From Turbatrix aceti (taxonomy: Eukaryota > Nematoda > Chromadorea > Rhabditida > Panagrolaimidae): a stretch of 64,000 bases of DNA. Shown here piece after piece: positions 43,589 to 54,288 of this stretch; the first letter of the stretch is position 1; every line of letters begins with the position of its first letter. The translations under genes and the position numbers were made by a program. The notes beneath the pieces were generated by a model. The model was not told the DNA's origin. It worked only from the letters and a program-made list of their open reading frames with translations, and did no database searches. The stretch covers positions 4,860,718 to 4,924,717 of the forward strand of contig OZ017768.1 of NCBI GenBank assembly GCA_963969345.1, written 5' to 3'.

Positions 43589-46500
43589 GCCTAGGGCCCT
43601 AGCGAGCATCGATCTAGGCAGATTACATTTTTTTTCATGTGTGTTTTTCATTTATTTGTACATTCATTTTATTCTCTGCTGCGCTCCTTTGTCCCTCCCC
43701 AGAAAAAAAAGTGCACCTGCCGCCGGTGCACTTTTTGCACTGGCCAGGCGGGCGGGCCGTTGACCCCTGCTGCCCCCGCCTTCTGTCTTGGCACGGCCTA
43801 GGCCTCTCCCCTCGTGCAGCCCCTTTGCCCCCCCTGAGACGTGTGTGTTTGTGTGCCGAGTATTTAATTAGCTTTTGTTCTCCAATGCCGAATCACTCGC
43901 CGTCGACGTTGGCTGGTTGGTTGGCTCGTTGTTGCGTCGTGCCATCGACCAGACCACGACCCCGACCCTGGCACGCCAGCGAGGTGGCGGCGGTGGTGGC
44001 GCCTTCCTCCCTGTCCTGTGCATGACCCCTTATCACCTCCGCGTAGGCTAGGTTGTCTGCTCTGTCACCCCATTGTTTGCCATCCATTGCCTGTTTGGCA
44101 CGTGAAAACGCGTGTGCCCTCGGTCGGAGAAAGAGAGAGAGGCCACACTGCACGGTTTCGTTTCAACTCAACTCAACAACCTTAATTTGGATAATTATTA
44201 CGGGAAGTAGTAAATAAAGTAAATGCACGGCACGCGGAAGGTACAAATTACCGAAGAATGCCACGGCGGCACGTATACTTACTCAACGCCTTAGGGCTGT
44301 TTACCGGGCTCCGCGCATTTTTAAATATTATTTTAATAAACAAATAAATGCTGGGGGAGTTTTGACTTCCGCTGACGTTGACCAATTATGGCAGATAAAC
44401 TGGCAGGTAACTAACTGCTTTTCTAATAAATAAAGGAGAAAAAGTGGATTAAGGGGTGAGAAAAAAGATAATGACTACGGCGAGAGGCTGTTCACAAGCT
44501 TCTGAATTGCGGGTTACCTGCAGAAGCACAGAACGCGTCCAGGTGTAGCTCTTGCCGGCTGGTAAACTACTTGTATTCCACCCTCGATTGTCTAGTTTTT
44601 GTTAGGGGGGCCCTGGTGAACGTTTGTGTTCGTCCACGTTCGTTTCTAAATAAATTCAAAATTTACATATTTTTTATTTTCGTTCACGAACACAATTTTT
44701 ATAAATTACGTTGTTCATGTTTATTTAGGAATATTCATTTCTAAAATTTTTGAACACATAAAACAATCAGAATAAGTCACCAATTTGGGGTATATTTTAG
44801 AGAAATGAAGTTAAAAAATTGTTATTTAAAAAAAAACAGCAAAAAAATCGTTCAAATTTTGCTTAGAAAAAAATATAGAAAAAATGTTACAAAAATCAGA
44901 TTTCTGCCCGAATGAACAAGATTTGGCCAAAATGGTAAAATGAAAATGTTCGACGTTCGTTCGTTTTCGTTCACGAACACGGAAAAAGTTGTACACGTTC
45001 GTTCTTAGATATTTACCGAACAAAATTTTCGAAAATTTCATGTTTGTTCATGAACCAAAAATCGAGTGTTTACTCCATCCATGGGTACTCCACCTTCTCT
45101 AATCCTTCTTTTTGTACGGCACATTTGCATTTGCAGCATCCCACGCCAGCTTTCTATCTAATTTTAGGAACAAACATTTATCGTATATGTACGTTGAATT
45201 TACTGTAGGAGGTTCATTAGGAATTTTGAAGTGACCGAACGAGCCGCGGCACAAACAAAAAAAATTACTGAGCATTGTTGGTAAATGATGGAGCTGCGGC
45301 CGGCGAAGACTGAGGCAGAGTCAATGACGTGGATTTCTAATTAATGCTGCGCGCTGCTCGTTTTTCAGCAGCAATTCGTGTTTTTTGTCGTCGTCGTTGT
45401 CGTTGTCGGCACCCCCGTTCCCCTGATTTATAACATATCATTTATCGGAGCGGTCGGACGGTCTCGATATTCTGTCTTTTAAGGGATTCTGTCTATCGTA
45501 TTCATGCCAGACGGAACTGTAGTAAATAAGCCGGTCGCCCTGCGCAGTGCGCACGACGGTCGCTTATCAATTCCATTTGTTTGTTCTAATTTCCGGAGCT
45601 GTGGTCTTTTATTCACAATTTTTTTTGACAAGACGGCAAAAAAAATTATTTTTTTTGTTGACGGTGCGAAATAACCCGTCAATTTTTTGGCATTCACTGG
45701 GGACAATGGATGTCTAATTAAATAAATAAATGCATGCTGGATATCACCTTTGGCGCTTTTTTTTGATTTTTGAGGGGATAAAAGTCTTTCGCAGACCTCA
45801 GACCCCAAAAGTACCTTGTCAGTCAAAAATTGTTTGCTTAAAACCAGTTTTTATGGTTTGCGGACTAAAATTTGGTTCTCGACGCGCCAAATTCAAGATT
45901 CGTCATATCTGGCGAGCGCCAGATGGCCGCCAAGCCGGCTGGCCAGAGGCCAATCGACTGCCGGGGGTTCTGGCAACAACCAACAACCAATAACCTTCCA
46001 TGACGTGTTCATTGTCTCCGTGCAACAAAAAAAGGCTGCTCTACCCCCCGTGGCGCTCATATTTACCTGCGTGGTCTGTGGCCAACGTGTATGTATTTAT
46101 GGCCCTGCACGTTGCTCCTAACTATGTTTTTATTTACAAAATGATATTAAACACCAACCTGCAACAGGAATGGGTATATAAATGGCCTTTGATACGAGTT
46201 ACTTACGTTTTCTTAAGAAAGCCACAACTCTATCCAGTAAGCCGTTAATGTCTGCCCTGCATGCCGTTCTTAAGGTTTTTACTTTCTTTCTTACACATTT
46301 TACTATCAAAGCTCGTTCGCTGTTTACAATGCGCCTCGAGGTCAAGCTGAGCATGGTAGAAAGCATTCGGTTAGTTATTTAGTTGCTGTCTTATACCTCG
46401 TTGTAGACTGTCCTGTCCGCGTGCCACCGAGCTGTTCGGCTTCGTCTCGCCTCGTGGACGCTTTGCTCCACGGCTCCAGTTGTACAGGATGTGAGACTGT

Positions 46501-48276
46501 TATTTAGGCATCTGTACTAACAGAAATGCATACATCGGAGAAGCGTGCTTTGCCAGATTTGGATTACTTATCCGGCGATGGTTGAAATTGTTACCTCGTC
46601 TTTTTGTCTCTTTGACGGTTGAAATTTCTACAGAATGCTTTTGTTTCTGTTCTGAACAGCCTTTTGTTTACAAAGTTAAGCTCTTTCCGCTTAGCTTTAA
46701 TTTCTAAAATAACAAATCTGTTTTTTGTGTTTTTTTTTGCGTTGTTCTGACTGGCATGAGCACAGCGTTAATCCACAAACTATTTGCGCAGTCCAAAAAA
46801 AATGTAGTTGATGTTGCTCATCGTTTTACAGTCTTTTAAACTAAGTAACTGGCATTTCTGGGAAACGGTGGTTGAGCCCGTCATCTTTGTCCATCCGACT
46901 TTTTGAACCCTAGTATAATATTTTTCAGGAAGACCCCAAAGGCGCTGCACGGTATTTGACGTGTTTACGTATTAATTAGCGTTCACCTGGCTGCCGGCGT
47001 TTAATTGCTTAATGCTATTTTGTTTTTTTGTTTTTTTTTGTTTTCCTAAACCGCTCACATCAGATGCTAGCCTGTTGAAGGGCACGTATGCACAGCGCGC
47101 TGGCAGGGTTGACGTTCACAAACACAAAAAGACGGGCTTCAAACGACTTCCTTTGTTGTTCCCGACCTTCTGGCCAGTCTAGACGAAGCTTGAGATGATC
47201 AATGTTCACCGGACGCTGCTGCAACCAAATTTCAAAAAAAAATTGAGTTTTTTTTATTGTATGATGCCGTGAGTATGGATACAATTTGACATTTGTATAC
47301 CGAGTGGCATTTATAGTTATGATACAAAAAAATTGTGTTTTCATTGCAGAAAATCGGATTCTAGCGTTATTTGTATGTTTCAACGCTCTGTTTTGCAAGG
47401 ATAGAATACAAACTGAGTCCAGTCTGGAAAAGCAGGAGGTCTAGAGTGTCTGACTCATCCAAGAATAATTGTAATCAAATTTTGCGGCTTTTGAATTTTT
47501 TTCAAAAACAAATTCAGAAACAAAATTCATCTTTGGAACTAAAAAAAAGTTGTGTCTTGAGCGTTCAGTAATTTTACGTTGTTGCGTACACGGTGAATTC
47601 CTTATATTTTCCATCAGAAGAAAACGTAGGCTCCGCGCATGATCCAATTATATACGTTTTTATGTTTCCTGGTTGTTTAATGTCAAAAAACGACAGGCAT
47701 CTGCAATGTGCAAAATTTGCAATTATGGCTTCAAAAGTATAAATATACGTCAGTGACTTCGATGAAAAATATGTATTTTTGGAGGTTGTTTATGTGCACC
47801 GGAGGTTATGTATCATCTTCGTTTTCTTATCCGCCCTTCGTAATGTTTTTCTATTAAACAACATCGAATGTACCTTTCGTATAGATTAGACACATTGAAT
47901 AGGATTCTGAGGGAATGATCTGTCTCGACAAGTTATTTTGGGACGCGTCCGCACAGGATAAACACGTTTGTGTTGTTTTTGTACTTTTACGTGCAACACG
48001 GTTCGTCAAGATTTAATTTTTGTTTGTTAGCCTAATTAGGCCATCCGGTCGGGGTGGTTTATGGCCATCGGTTTTATTTTAAAAGAGGTCCACATCCCGG
48101 AGTTCCGGTCTGTTTACCGGCCTGCCCTCGGACATCCTGTTATCGTTTGGTTAATTAACGCGTACCGGAAAAGGCGGTAAACACGCCATCTCGAGTCCTG
48201 CACTTCCTGCCCACGTTTACATAATTACTGTTTCCGGCTTCCAGGGGAACTCGGCATTCTATCGCTCTCATTTCAG
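43589..48276. other. Gene-poor 4.7 kb region
   Basis: No coding exon I can support. It holds one GTTCGCGAAC-type repeat (44615-45065), T-rich runs, and a stem-loop near 46455 (CGTGGA and TCCACG around CGCTTTGC). Probably the upstream control region of the synaptotagmin-like gene (inference). Confidence 0.4.
44615..45065. repeat. GTTCGCGAAC-type dispersed repeat, copy 6 (intergenic)
   Basis: The only clearly intergenic copy. The ends have GTTCGTGTTCGTCC/CGTTCGTTTC and TTCGTTCACGAACACGG; CGCG is changed to CACG in several units, so it is more decayed. Confidence 0.65.
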
Positions 48277-48294
48277 CACAAACCTGAGACCGAG

Positions 48295-50071
48295 ATGCTG
48301 TTGACGGATCGCGCGCTCTCGTCGCCCGCTCTCCCGCTCTACATGGTCAGCGGCACGCTGATCTTTGTCCTCGTAGTTCTCGTCGTCGTGCTCATTCAAC
48401 AGCGCCGACAGCGACTCAACTGGTACGAGCAGAATCTTCTTGAGATTTCAAGAGCGCCGCCACTTTATGTCTCTTCGAAGGCTTTCCGGCACCAAACTTC
48501 TGAAGACGTCGAGCTCGGTGTCCCGAGGGCTCCTCCGACAGCTCCGGCCACTCTGACGCCCAAGCGGGAGTTTATGATGACGAGAAAACAATCCCGGATC
48601 CAGCGTGTTCGCCAGCAGACCGCGCAGGTTGTTCCCGCGGGAGTGCCAGATTTTACGGTGCCCAGGATGTCGAAGAATACACAGTCCATGTTTCGGAACC
48701 CTGATCAGAGTCAGATTGACCGAGGACTTTATCAGACTACGATGGACGCTGAATCCGAGTACGACAATGAATCTTGCGGCTCGGGAGGGAGTATCAAGGT
48801 GGCGCTCCACTTTGACTCTAATCTCAACATTCTCACTGTTGAGTTGAAACAGGCCGTTGATCTGGTCGCAAAGAGGCAGGATGGAGCCCCGAATCCGTAT
48901 TTTAAGGTAAGATATTTGTTTTTGTTTAACTTTGAAAACTTGAGCTTTGAATAAGTCCTATGAAGTCAAATTGTAGCAACAAATTAAATACATAATTGTT
49001 GCTACATTTTTTTGCCAACTGAAATTTTTTCATTAACCCAACATCGATCAGCGGTGCTATAAAATGTAATTATTGCAGGTGACACTCGATGTGCCGGAAT
49101 CAACGACGCCCAAGTCACAGCAGCAGACCAAGGTGTACAAAAACACGAGTTCACCTGCGATCGAAGAGGCTTTTTATTTCCAGGTGCGTTATTGAGGGTG
49201 ATTCTGACAACGGGACATCACGAGTCGTGTGTTTAATTCTGAAACACTCGTTCTCTGGCGCATGCACCTGTGCTGGGGCAGGTGATTTTCATTCAGAGAA
49301 AATCGCGTGGCTTCACGTAGCTTTAACCGTGAATCTGACATTTCGTCGAAAAACGTGACTTTTGCAGGTCCAATCAAACAACATAGCACAGTGCCGCCTC
49401 GAGATCATGGTTTACGATTACGATCAATTTTCCGTTGACGAATGCATCGGATACTGCTGGCTCACGCTTGGGAGGGTTTCTGTTTCAAAAATCAAGGAAC
49501 AGCCCACCGTGTTTTTTGCTGAGGTTTTGCCTTTTGATGACGACTCCGGGGTTGGTTTTTTGAGTTTTTTGGGGTGAATTATGCTTTGTTTTTTGCAGCA
49601 CGGATTTGGCGAGATTTTGCTCTCGCTTTCTTACCTGTCCAAGGCGCAGCGCCTGACGGTCAATGTCTTTAAGGCTAGGAATCTTCGCACGGACTGTGTT
49701 GACAATGTTCCCAGTGAGTTTTTTTTCCAGGATACTTCCTGAGCCTGATTTTCATTTTTTTTGTAGACATATCCATCCGGATCGCGCTGATGGTCAACAA
49801 CGTCCGCCGCCTCAAACGAAAGAAGACCACCGTGAAGAAAAACACGGCAAATCCACAGTTCAACGAGAGCCTCACCTTTGACATCCCCAAACACTCTCTC
49901 TGCGAGTCAGCGCTCGAAATCGAGGTCATCCACGAGTACGGCACCTTCGGCATGGGCACCCGGAGCCTTGGTCGCATGGAGTTGCCTCTGCACAAGTGCC
50001 GCGACCTCTGGCGCTCCATTATCCACGAAGAAAAGTCCCAAGCGCGATGGCACTCTCTCGATGAGCCTTGA
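48295..50071 (+). CDS. Synaptotagmin-like protein with two C2 domains lacking calcium ligands
   Basis: A vesicle-associated membrane protein with a role in exocytosis or trafficking. Exons 48295-48906, 49079-49183, 49368-49550, 49599-49713 and 49767-50071 join in phase to 439 residues. A short lumenal N-terminus is followed by one helix (about 17-39) and a basic linker. C2A begins VALHFDSNLNILTVELKQA and has PNPYFK where calcium-binding copies have SDPYVK. C2B begins LTVNVFKARNL and keeps the polybasic RRLKRKKTTVKKNT and NPQFNESL, but its loops lack the usual Asp set. It is therefore probably calcium-independent, as in SYT12/SYT4-type proteins. An acceptor (TTTCAG) 18 nt before the ATG fits trans-splicing. 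Confidence 0.88.
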
Positions 50072-50284
50072 AGCCATCCTCATTCATTTCTTTCCCCCGC
50101 CTTCATTTTTTCCATTTTTTATCGGGTCCGCTTCTTCTTATCCTTCCACAACGAGCCAGTGCATTTATATCAAAGAATGCTGTAAACAGAGTACTGTATC
50201 TTACTGGGAAATTTGAATCGAGGAAGTCATGGGGCCGTCCGTGGGGTGGCCGGGGTCGGGGTTGGAGGCGGTCGGACGGTGCAG

Positions 50285-50941
50285 TCACCCGACGTAGTCG
50301 ATGAAGGGGTTCAACGGTTCCGACTCTCTGTTTTCGTAAATCCAGACGTCCGGTGACCGCTTTTTGCCGCGCATCGCCAGAATCGGCTTGTTGCCCATCA
50401 GTGTTCGCAGCACGTTCTGAAAATCAGAATTAGAACTCAATTTTTGGATCTGGGTTCAATGGTCCAATTTTTTTTGCAGAATGCAGAAAAGCGTGCAAAA
50501 GTGATCCCTTCATCCCTTTGTCAAAAAAATGCAGAATGCAATTTGGAAAATGGATCAAAACTTTTTTTTTTGAGACCAAAAAGTTAGTAGATCGTCAACG
50601 GTTCATCCAGCCAACGCTGTCGGTGAAACAAAAACAGGGAAAAAATGCAGTGACGTGAAAGTGCCGCATTTTACGCCTCATCGGAAACAACTTGCAACAG
50701 AGTCAAATACAACCCCCACAACACGTCGTCACGCCATAACTTCCGCACAGCACGTTCGGCTCTTTTGCGAATCACAGGCGATGTTGGGTTTTCAGGAATG
50801 TTGAAAGCCTCCGTTTTTGGCAACAAAAGACAGACAGACTATACTCACCTGAATACGCGTCATCCGATTTGACGGCATGGCAGACGCCACTGCGACGAGG
50901 ACGAGGACAATCAGAGCCATGCTTACCACTGAGTGCTTCAT
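50285..50941 (-). CDS. Neuropeptide precursor
   Basis: Two exons, 50941-50849 and 50416-50285, joined by a 432-nt intron (donor CAG/GTGAGT, acceptor TTTTCAG), give 74 residues. Residues about 1-21 are a signal peptide (MALIVLVLVAVASA core). Then comes an approximately 26-residue segment ending PILAMRG followed by KKR (48-51): a Gly amide donor plus a basic cleavage site, predicting a peptide ending -Ala-Met-Arg-amide. The remainder (SPDVWIYENR to PLNPFIDYVG) ends in Gly right before the stop, so a second amidated end is possible. The first ATG (50941) is chosen because a spliced-leader-type acceptor ends 19 nt before it; a Met seven codons later is an alternative. I do not know a family with this peptide. 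Confidence 0.75.
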
Positions 50942-50960
50942 TATTACCGTGATGAATTTT

Positions 50961-53826
50961 CTGAAAGCTGCGAAGCGTGTTTATCAGAGAAAATCAAAGT
51001 TTGTTCGCGAATACGATTGTGAATGCGAGTTCGAAGGAGAGCGCCCTAAGAAAGGTCCAAACTACAGCCTAACAATCCAGAAAAAGACAAAAAGACGCGC
51101 GCACCTTTTTTGGAAGAGGGGGTGCATGATGAGCAAAGACCTTGCTTGGCACACAAAGACTTGGACTTGCAAGGGGGGCGTCTAGGATGTCGCAAACACG
51201 GGCGGGAGCTTGTCAAGCCGCCAAGAAGGGGATATTACGTCTGTTTCTATACAGAAGACAGAAATACATACATACCTCGTCTGAGGCGTCTCCAGAAACA
51301 ACCCAACCTCCCACACTTTTTTTTTCAAACTGATAACGCGGCATGCACCCCAGCTTGATGACACAGCTCCGTCCGCGTCTCTGACGACAGAGCAAATCAC
51401 GGTCCCAAGTTGCTCAAGTGCCCTCAAATAGCCCAGGGGCTCGATTCTTGGCCCGGTAATGATGAATGACCGAATGAATGAATGAATGGAGCGCCACTTG
51501 GTGTGTCGCAATATTTTTGTTTGATACGTAATAATAAATAAATGACGTCGCAAGTGCCTCTCAAACAAAAATAATAAAGTATGCATAACGCAAATTTATG
51601 CTTTATCCATCAAAAAATTAGTCGAGGATAAAGGCAGTCTCTAATTTGGAATGCGCATTGTTTCTGAACTTTTGACCCATAAATTCGGAAAAAAATGAGG
51701 TGCTAAAAAACAAGAGAGGGCCAAAGAAACCATTCGGGGTGTCGACACGGTCACCGAAATGACACCCCAGACAAATATGGCTCTTGGTGGTGGTAATTTT
51801 CCGGTTAACGGTAAGAACCACCTGGGAAGGCGGAGGCCGGGGGCTGTTTCGATTGGGTACGTCACAGAACCATTGACTTTGTAGGCTTTTTTTTAATATT
51901 TTTTTTTGAATTAAACAACTTGCAAAGCTGGCAAAAGTGTTATACGAGTACTTATAAATTTTTTTCGGTTCCCCAAAAAATCGAAATGATAAAAAAAAGG
52001 CTTGTTTTTACTTCAGAAAACCAAAATCATCGAAAAATATCAAAAAACAAAGAAGGAAGGAAAACCCCAATTCAGAAGGCTATTTTTGACACACCGATGC
52101 CGATGGATGTTTCCAGGCTCCACGGTGTTGTCTGTTTCCGTCCTCTTCCTCAATGAATGAGCGACGCAGTACGTATATTAATTTATGCATTCCAGGCATT
52201 GAGGCTGGTAATTGTCTCGCATTTCCTGCGAAATAGCCAATTTTCTAATCGCACTTTAATTTTTTTGGCACCTAAATGTTTTTGTCCGAAAAAAAAACTA
52301 TTTATATTTATTTACATTTACGGCATCGTGACGCGGTTCATGTATTTTGTGGCCGGTCATAAAAAAGGCAGGCAAAAAAATGACTATTTGTCCAGGAGGG
52401 AGGTGCACCCCCCCCACCTCATCAGGTGGGTCAAATTCAGGTTGACAGGAGCTGCCGACTGGACAAGCCATCGAGCAAGCACTCACCGTAAAACAATGGA
52501 CCATTCGACAAGGCAACCTATAGCTCAGACCGTGACACCCGGATGAGCGCCGTAAATTTCGTAAATTTGGGGGCAGTCAGAAAATAACTTTTGTGTCGTC
52601 ACAAATTAGCGACATAATGCTCTAAATTTGGACTAAACCGGCGAGTTTTTGTATGTAATTTCGTACAATTAAAAAAGTTGTAAACCCCCGCAAAAAAATG
52701 TAAACCCCTAACATATGTTTTTTTTTCGAGAACAATAAAAATGTTTCGTATCGTATATAAAAATCAACGTAGTTTGCACTTTGACAAAGCTTTTTTTGGG
52801 CAACACCGACCGTGCCAAAATTCAAGGATAAATCAAATCTGAAATAACTTTTCGGAAGTTGTACTGAATTCATCAAAGCGTAAAGGTGTGTGTGTGCTTA
52901 TTCTTCCGCATTTCACCTCACTCACAGTCAGTCGAAAAACACGCACAACAAAAACTGACTTGCTTTGAGACAAATTTGTATGACCACAGTCAAGCATACG
53001 GATTCTGAAAATCACCGCAGCTCTAGAAGAGGACACGACGTCACTTTCGCACGTTTTCCACCCGAGCAGCGATAAACTAAGCTGCCCAGTTGATGATCGT
53101 GCTGGAGCCCGGAATTGAACCCTAGCCCCCCTCGAGGGCCTCCGAAATTCAATTCGCGTAAAGGGGGCTCTCTTCTTTTTTCCCCTTCTTCGCGCCTGCG
53201 CTATCCGAGTAAAGGGTCACCGCCCCCCGAGTTGACTGTTGACGGAAATCGGGGAAATCAAATCTCAAGATTCTTTTATTACTTTATCCGCAGAATGCGT
53301 GGCAATTTCAGCTTTGCGTTAAATTTTTAAAAATACAAATGAGTCAAAATAGTGATGCGGGGAGGGTTACGTCATCTGACTCCCTCGTCTTTTTTTTCTG
53401 CTTTGAACTACGATTTACAAAAAAAAACATTTTTAAAAAGTTACGGTAAAAAAATTGGGCAAAAAGTAGACTTCCATTTTTTCAAAAGCGAAAATAGGAA
53501 GTCGCACCGATGGCATGCAAAGCGCCCAAAAAAAGAACAATGCACCTCGACGTGCCAAATTTATATAAATATTTGTGGACGCATAATTGTTTTCGCATTT
53601 TCGCAGAAATCCACTCAAAAATTTTTCCAAATCCAGCAAAAAGCACGAATGCACTATATTCGTGCAAGTTGGGAACAAAATGAGTCTGCTGGTTTGATTC
53701 TGTAGGATTCCCATTTGTCTCAAGTACCGACGACCGGGCACTCCACTCCGCCCACCAAAAAAAAATATGTAAACCCGGAGCGGATAAAAAAATATATAAA
53801 AAAATATGGACCTCCCGGTCCCAGCG
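50961..53826. other. Spacer right of the neuropeptide gene
   Basis: No gene supported. A GAATGAATGAAT tandem run lies at 51470-51490, and a tRNA box-B-like GGTTCAATTCC (minus, near 53105-53120) has no tRNA around it. Confidence 0.4.
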
Positions 53827-53832
53827 TATAAA
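53827..53832 (+). promoter_or_regulatory. TATA box before a short ORF
   Basis: GCGTATAAAGATGC, about 55 nt before the ATG of a short ORF with a signal-like N-terminus. Confidence 0.35.
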
Positions 53833-53882
53833 GATGCACATACAACTTCCCGCGAATGAATGACTGACTCGTGACATCATCC

Positions 53883-54254
53883 ATGATCCATATCCACATC
53901 CGCCAAGCTTTAGCGGGCGCTGCTGCGTTGCTGGTCGTCGTCCCAGGGCACCCGTACGTACGCCCTCGCAAGAAGAAGATCGGAGTCAAGTCGTGCAAAG
54001 CAACTCCCTACCGTAAACCAACCACGTTCGTTATTCTTCTCCGTGGCTTTGGTCCCCCCGGAGCGGCACTTGTGCCAAGATGGGTCTCCGCGATAACGAC
54101 CAAAAACAATAGGCACGCAGTGCACTTCCGACGCGAAGCCCTCCTTTGTTTTTGCAACGGTGCTGCAGCGCTGTACGACCCTCACATGAATGAAATGAAA
54201 CGGCGCCCGAATAAAAATTTCATTCAAAAAGTCACGTGTTTGTACAACAAATAA
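53883..54254 (+). CDS. Possible small secreted basic protein
   Basis: An unspliced 123-codon ORF. It starts with a hydrophobic stretch (ALAGAAALLVVVPG) and then HPYVRPRKKK, a possible convertase site, and is basic throughout. A TATA box is at the right distance. Codon use in the first 45 codons is host-like and weaker beyond, where a splice donor (TACC/GTAAAC) might end the true exon. No family recognised. Confidence 0.25.
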   Translation: MIHIHIRQALAGAAALLVVVPGHPYVRPRKKKIGVKSCKATPYRKPTTFVILLRGFGPPGAALVPRWVSAITTKNNRHAVHFRREALLCFCNGAAALYDPHMNEMKRRPNKNFIQKVTCLYNK

Positions 54255-54288
54255 TACATATTTACGGAAAAATTGAAAAACACACAAA

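Noticed and set aside
53090..53215. tRNA-like box B (GGTTCAATTCC, minus) and a TAGCGCAGGCG box-A-like motif about 95 nt away
   Set aside because: No acceptor or anticodon stems form at the right spacing; at most a degraded tRNA or SINE trace.
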